Both the position numbers and the translations under genes were made by a program. Positions 62,553 to 64,000 of a DNA stretch of 64,000 nt are shown in pieces. The notes beneath the pieces were generated by a model that saw nothing but the letters and a program-made list of their open reading frames with translations, was not told the origin of the DNA and did not search any database. The stretch is from Ignavibacteriota bacterium (lineage in GTDB: Bacteria; Bacteroidota; Ignavibacteria; Ignavibacteriales; Melioribacteraceae). The stretch's first letter is position 1. Every line of letters starts with the position of its first letter. The stretch covers positions 1-64,000 of the forward strand of contig JABFGH010000003.1 of the NCBI GenBank assembly GCA_013112585.1, given 5' to 3'.

Positions 62553-64000
62553 TCAAGTCAAATTTTTAATTTCTAATATTTCAACATACTTATCCAAATT
62601 ACCTACTTTAACAGTTTCACCAACTGATTTTTCTTTCAAGGAAATTGCTAATGGTGATTGTAAACTAATTTCTTTAATACCATTTGACATATCATAATTT
62701 TTGCGAACATTTGTAACCAACCGCACGGTAATATCCTTCCCCGAATTTATATACTTAACTTTCACTATACTATTTGACATTACGATATCTTTACGCTGTA
62801 TTGGTAGCACAATTTTCTTTTCACTAATCGCTTCCACAGTTTCTTTCAAATCTTTTTGAAGACTCGGTGCTACTTTCTTATCTTCATTCTCAATTATCGA
62901 AATATTATCAGTAAATGCTAATGCAATATCGGATTTCTCTTTAATTTCTGATTTGCCATTATTCTCAATGTTTTTAATAAATTCAACTAATATTTTTGTT
63001 TCTCTTTTGGGATTTCTCCACCAATTTGTGCTCCATATTCTATGAAAAACAAAACCGTGTCCTTCAAGTATTTTTTGTCTATGTCTGTCATATAAATATG
63101 CTTCTTGACTTGAGTGATATGTTGCTCCATCACATTCAATTGCTATTTTGGGAACTCCAATAATTTTTGAATCATAAACTAAATCAATTCTAAATCCTGC
63201 AAATTGCAATTGTGGAATTATTTTAGTTTCATCAAAATGGTCAGTTAATACTTCATAGACTTCTTCTTCAAATGGAGATTCAAGGTCTTCGTTTAAAATA
63301 CCGAGTGTAGAACTTTTAGTTGTATTGTCAGAGAGTGTATTTAGAATTGCTAATCTTTGTTCTTTGTCATTATCGCTCACAGATTTACAATAAGCTAAAT
63401 AAGCAAAGAAAACAGCTCGTCTATTATTTGAATCTTCGATTGATAAATATTCTTTATAGTTTAGAAATACTTCCTCTGGAATAGAAGAACATACATATAT
63501 TTTATATTTTGCTCTTGTTATAATTACATTTAATAATTTGTATCCTTTTTGATGATTTATTGAGCCAAAACGATGTGCAAACTTACCGTCTTTATTTATG
63601 CCATAAGTCGTGGTTAAAATTATTACATCTCGTTCATCTCCTTGAATATTTTCCAAGTTTTTAACGAATAAGCCATTCTCTTCAAGTTCCAATATCTTTT
63701 CATTGAACTCCTCATAGCTATCAAATTTACGCCTTTCGTTAATTTTACTTAAAATAAGGTTTCGCTGATGAATATTAAATGTAGCAATACCAACAGATGG
63801 ATATTCACCATTTGGTAAACGATTAATATTATTTTCTATGATAGACAAAACAGTTTCTGCTTCAACTTCATTTGTGTGGTTAGAATAAGTGCCATTTACT
63901 TGAATATATTTGATTGGAGTATATTCAAATCCATTTGGTAAAGGTTTTAATCTTTGATTGTAAAAAGCATAATTTGAAAAGTCAATTAAATAAGGATGTC
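62553..64000 (-). CDS. SF1 helicase-nuclease with GreA/GreB-like end (partial, cut by window edge)
   Basis: The frame is open to the window edge at 64000, so about 482 C-terminal residues of a longer protein are seen. Parts in order: helicase motif IV, HPYLIDFSNYAFYNQRLKPL; motif V, LENIQGDERDVIILTTTYG; motif VI, KLLNVIITRAKYKIYV; then a MTES_1575/Vsr-like nuclease domain, FRIDLVYDSK, IAIECDGATYHSSQEA, YDRHRQKILEGHGFVFHRIW; then a GreA/GreB-like domain, VKVKYINSGKDITVRLV, EISLQSPLAISLKEKSVGE. SF1-MTES_1575 proteins often carry an N-terminal DUF4011 and are found in defence islands. The GreA-like tail is the unusual part. The N-terminus is missing. Confidence 0.88.
   Translation of the reverse strand, partial: HPYLIDFSNYAFYNQRLKPLPNGFEYTPIKYIQVNGTYSNHTNEVEAETVLSIIENNINRLPNGEYPSVGIATFNIHQRNLILSKINERRKFDSYEEFNEKILELEENGLFVKNLENIQGDERDVIILTTTYGINKDGKFAHRFGSINHQKGYKLLNVIITRAKYKIYVCSSIPEEVFLNYKEYLSIEDSNNRRAVFFAYLAYCKSVSDNDKEQRLAILNTLSDNTTKSSTLGILNEDLESPFEEEVYEVLTDHFDETKIIPQLQFAGFRIDLVYDSKIIGVPKIAIECDGATYHSSQEAYLYDRHRQKILEGHGFVFHRIWSTNWWRNPKRETKILVEFIKNIENNGKSEIKEKSDIALAFTDNISIIENEDKKVAPSLQKDLKETVEAISEKKIVLPIQRKDIVMSNSIVKVKYINSGKDITVRLVTNVRKNYDMSNGIKEISLQSPLAISLKEKSVGETVKVGNLDKYVEILEIKNLT

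Overview
The window reads as chromosome of a low-GC member of the Bacteroidota/Chlorobiota group, most likely Ignavibacteria. The evidence is five secreted proteins (one of them frameshifted) ending in the same type IX secretion style tail (a YPNPFNP core, then a Val-Lys-Ile-Tyr-Asn strand, a Ser-Gly-Ile/Val-Tyr-x-Tyr turn and a final Ile/Leu-Leu-Lys), together with a two-component propeller histidine kinase, VPS10/BNR proteins and many short palindromic intergenic repeats. No rRNA, tRNA or CRISPR array was seen.

Layout. 0.1-9.99 kb is mixed housekeeping: a secreted reprolysin-like protease, a glyoxalase-fold protein, an unrecognised 617-residue protein, a DEAD-box helicase, a GIY-YIG protein set among palindromic repeats, a DUF134/NifX-like pair with a palindromic operator, and a fructosamine-kinase/LMW-phosphatase pair that probably repairs glycated protein. 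10.0-10.3 kb holds a decayed encapsulated-ferritin (EncFtn) gene. 11.2-22.4 kb carries an acyltransferase, an ABC-F ATPase, small membrane proteins separated by a hairpin repeat family, a GHL10 glycosidase-like protein and a VPS10-type propeller protein.

22.7-35.4 kb is a surface-polymer region. The forward operon encodes an SDR, a GT4 glycosyltransferase, a WecG/TagA glycosyltransferase, a polysaccharide deacetylase, a radical SAM/SPASM protein and a membrane SGNH-fold protein lacking catalytic residues. It converges on an SGNH protein with a TPR insert. Next come an orphan contractile-injection tube protein with a partner gene and a 38-residue membrane protein, then GDP-fucose synthesis (gmd, fcl) interrupted by a four-helix-bundle gene with inverted flanking repeats. 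35.5-43.5 kb is mostly metabolic (Trm112, FAD oxidase, TPR protein, ClpX, FAH-family hydrolase, rhodanese lipoprotein, a nitroreductase with the iodotyrosine-deiodinase residue pattern, ornithine cyclodeaminase-like).

43.8-57.1 kb holds secreted T9SS-type proteins, a propeller sensor kinase with its NarL-type regulator, a stand-alone receiver protein, and a long intergenic repeat present twice. 57.3-59.5 kb is a self-contained ECF sigma/anti-sigma/DUF4252 operon with a good ECF-type promoter. From 59.6 kb to the right edge the content turns accessory: CopG-like antitoxin, HigBA toxin-antitoxin, a Ser/Thr kinase coupled to a small RNase H-fold protein, an attC-like inverted repeat, and the 3' part of a large SF1 helicase fused to a Vsr/MTES_1575-type nuclease domain and a GreA/GreB-like C-terminal domain. 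This right-hand block is the best candidate for an undescribed, possibly defensive, system; that role is inference from gene content only.
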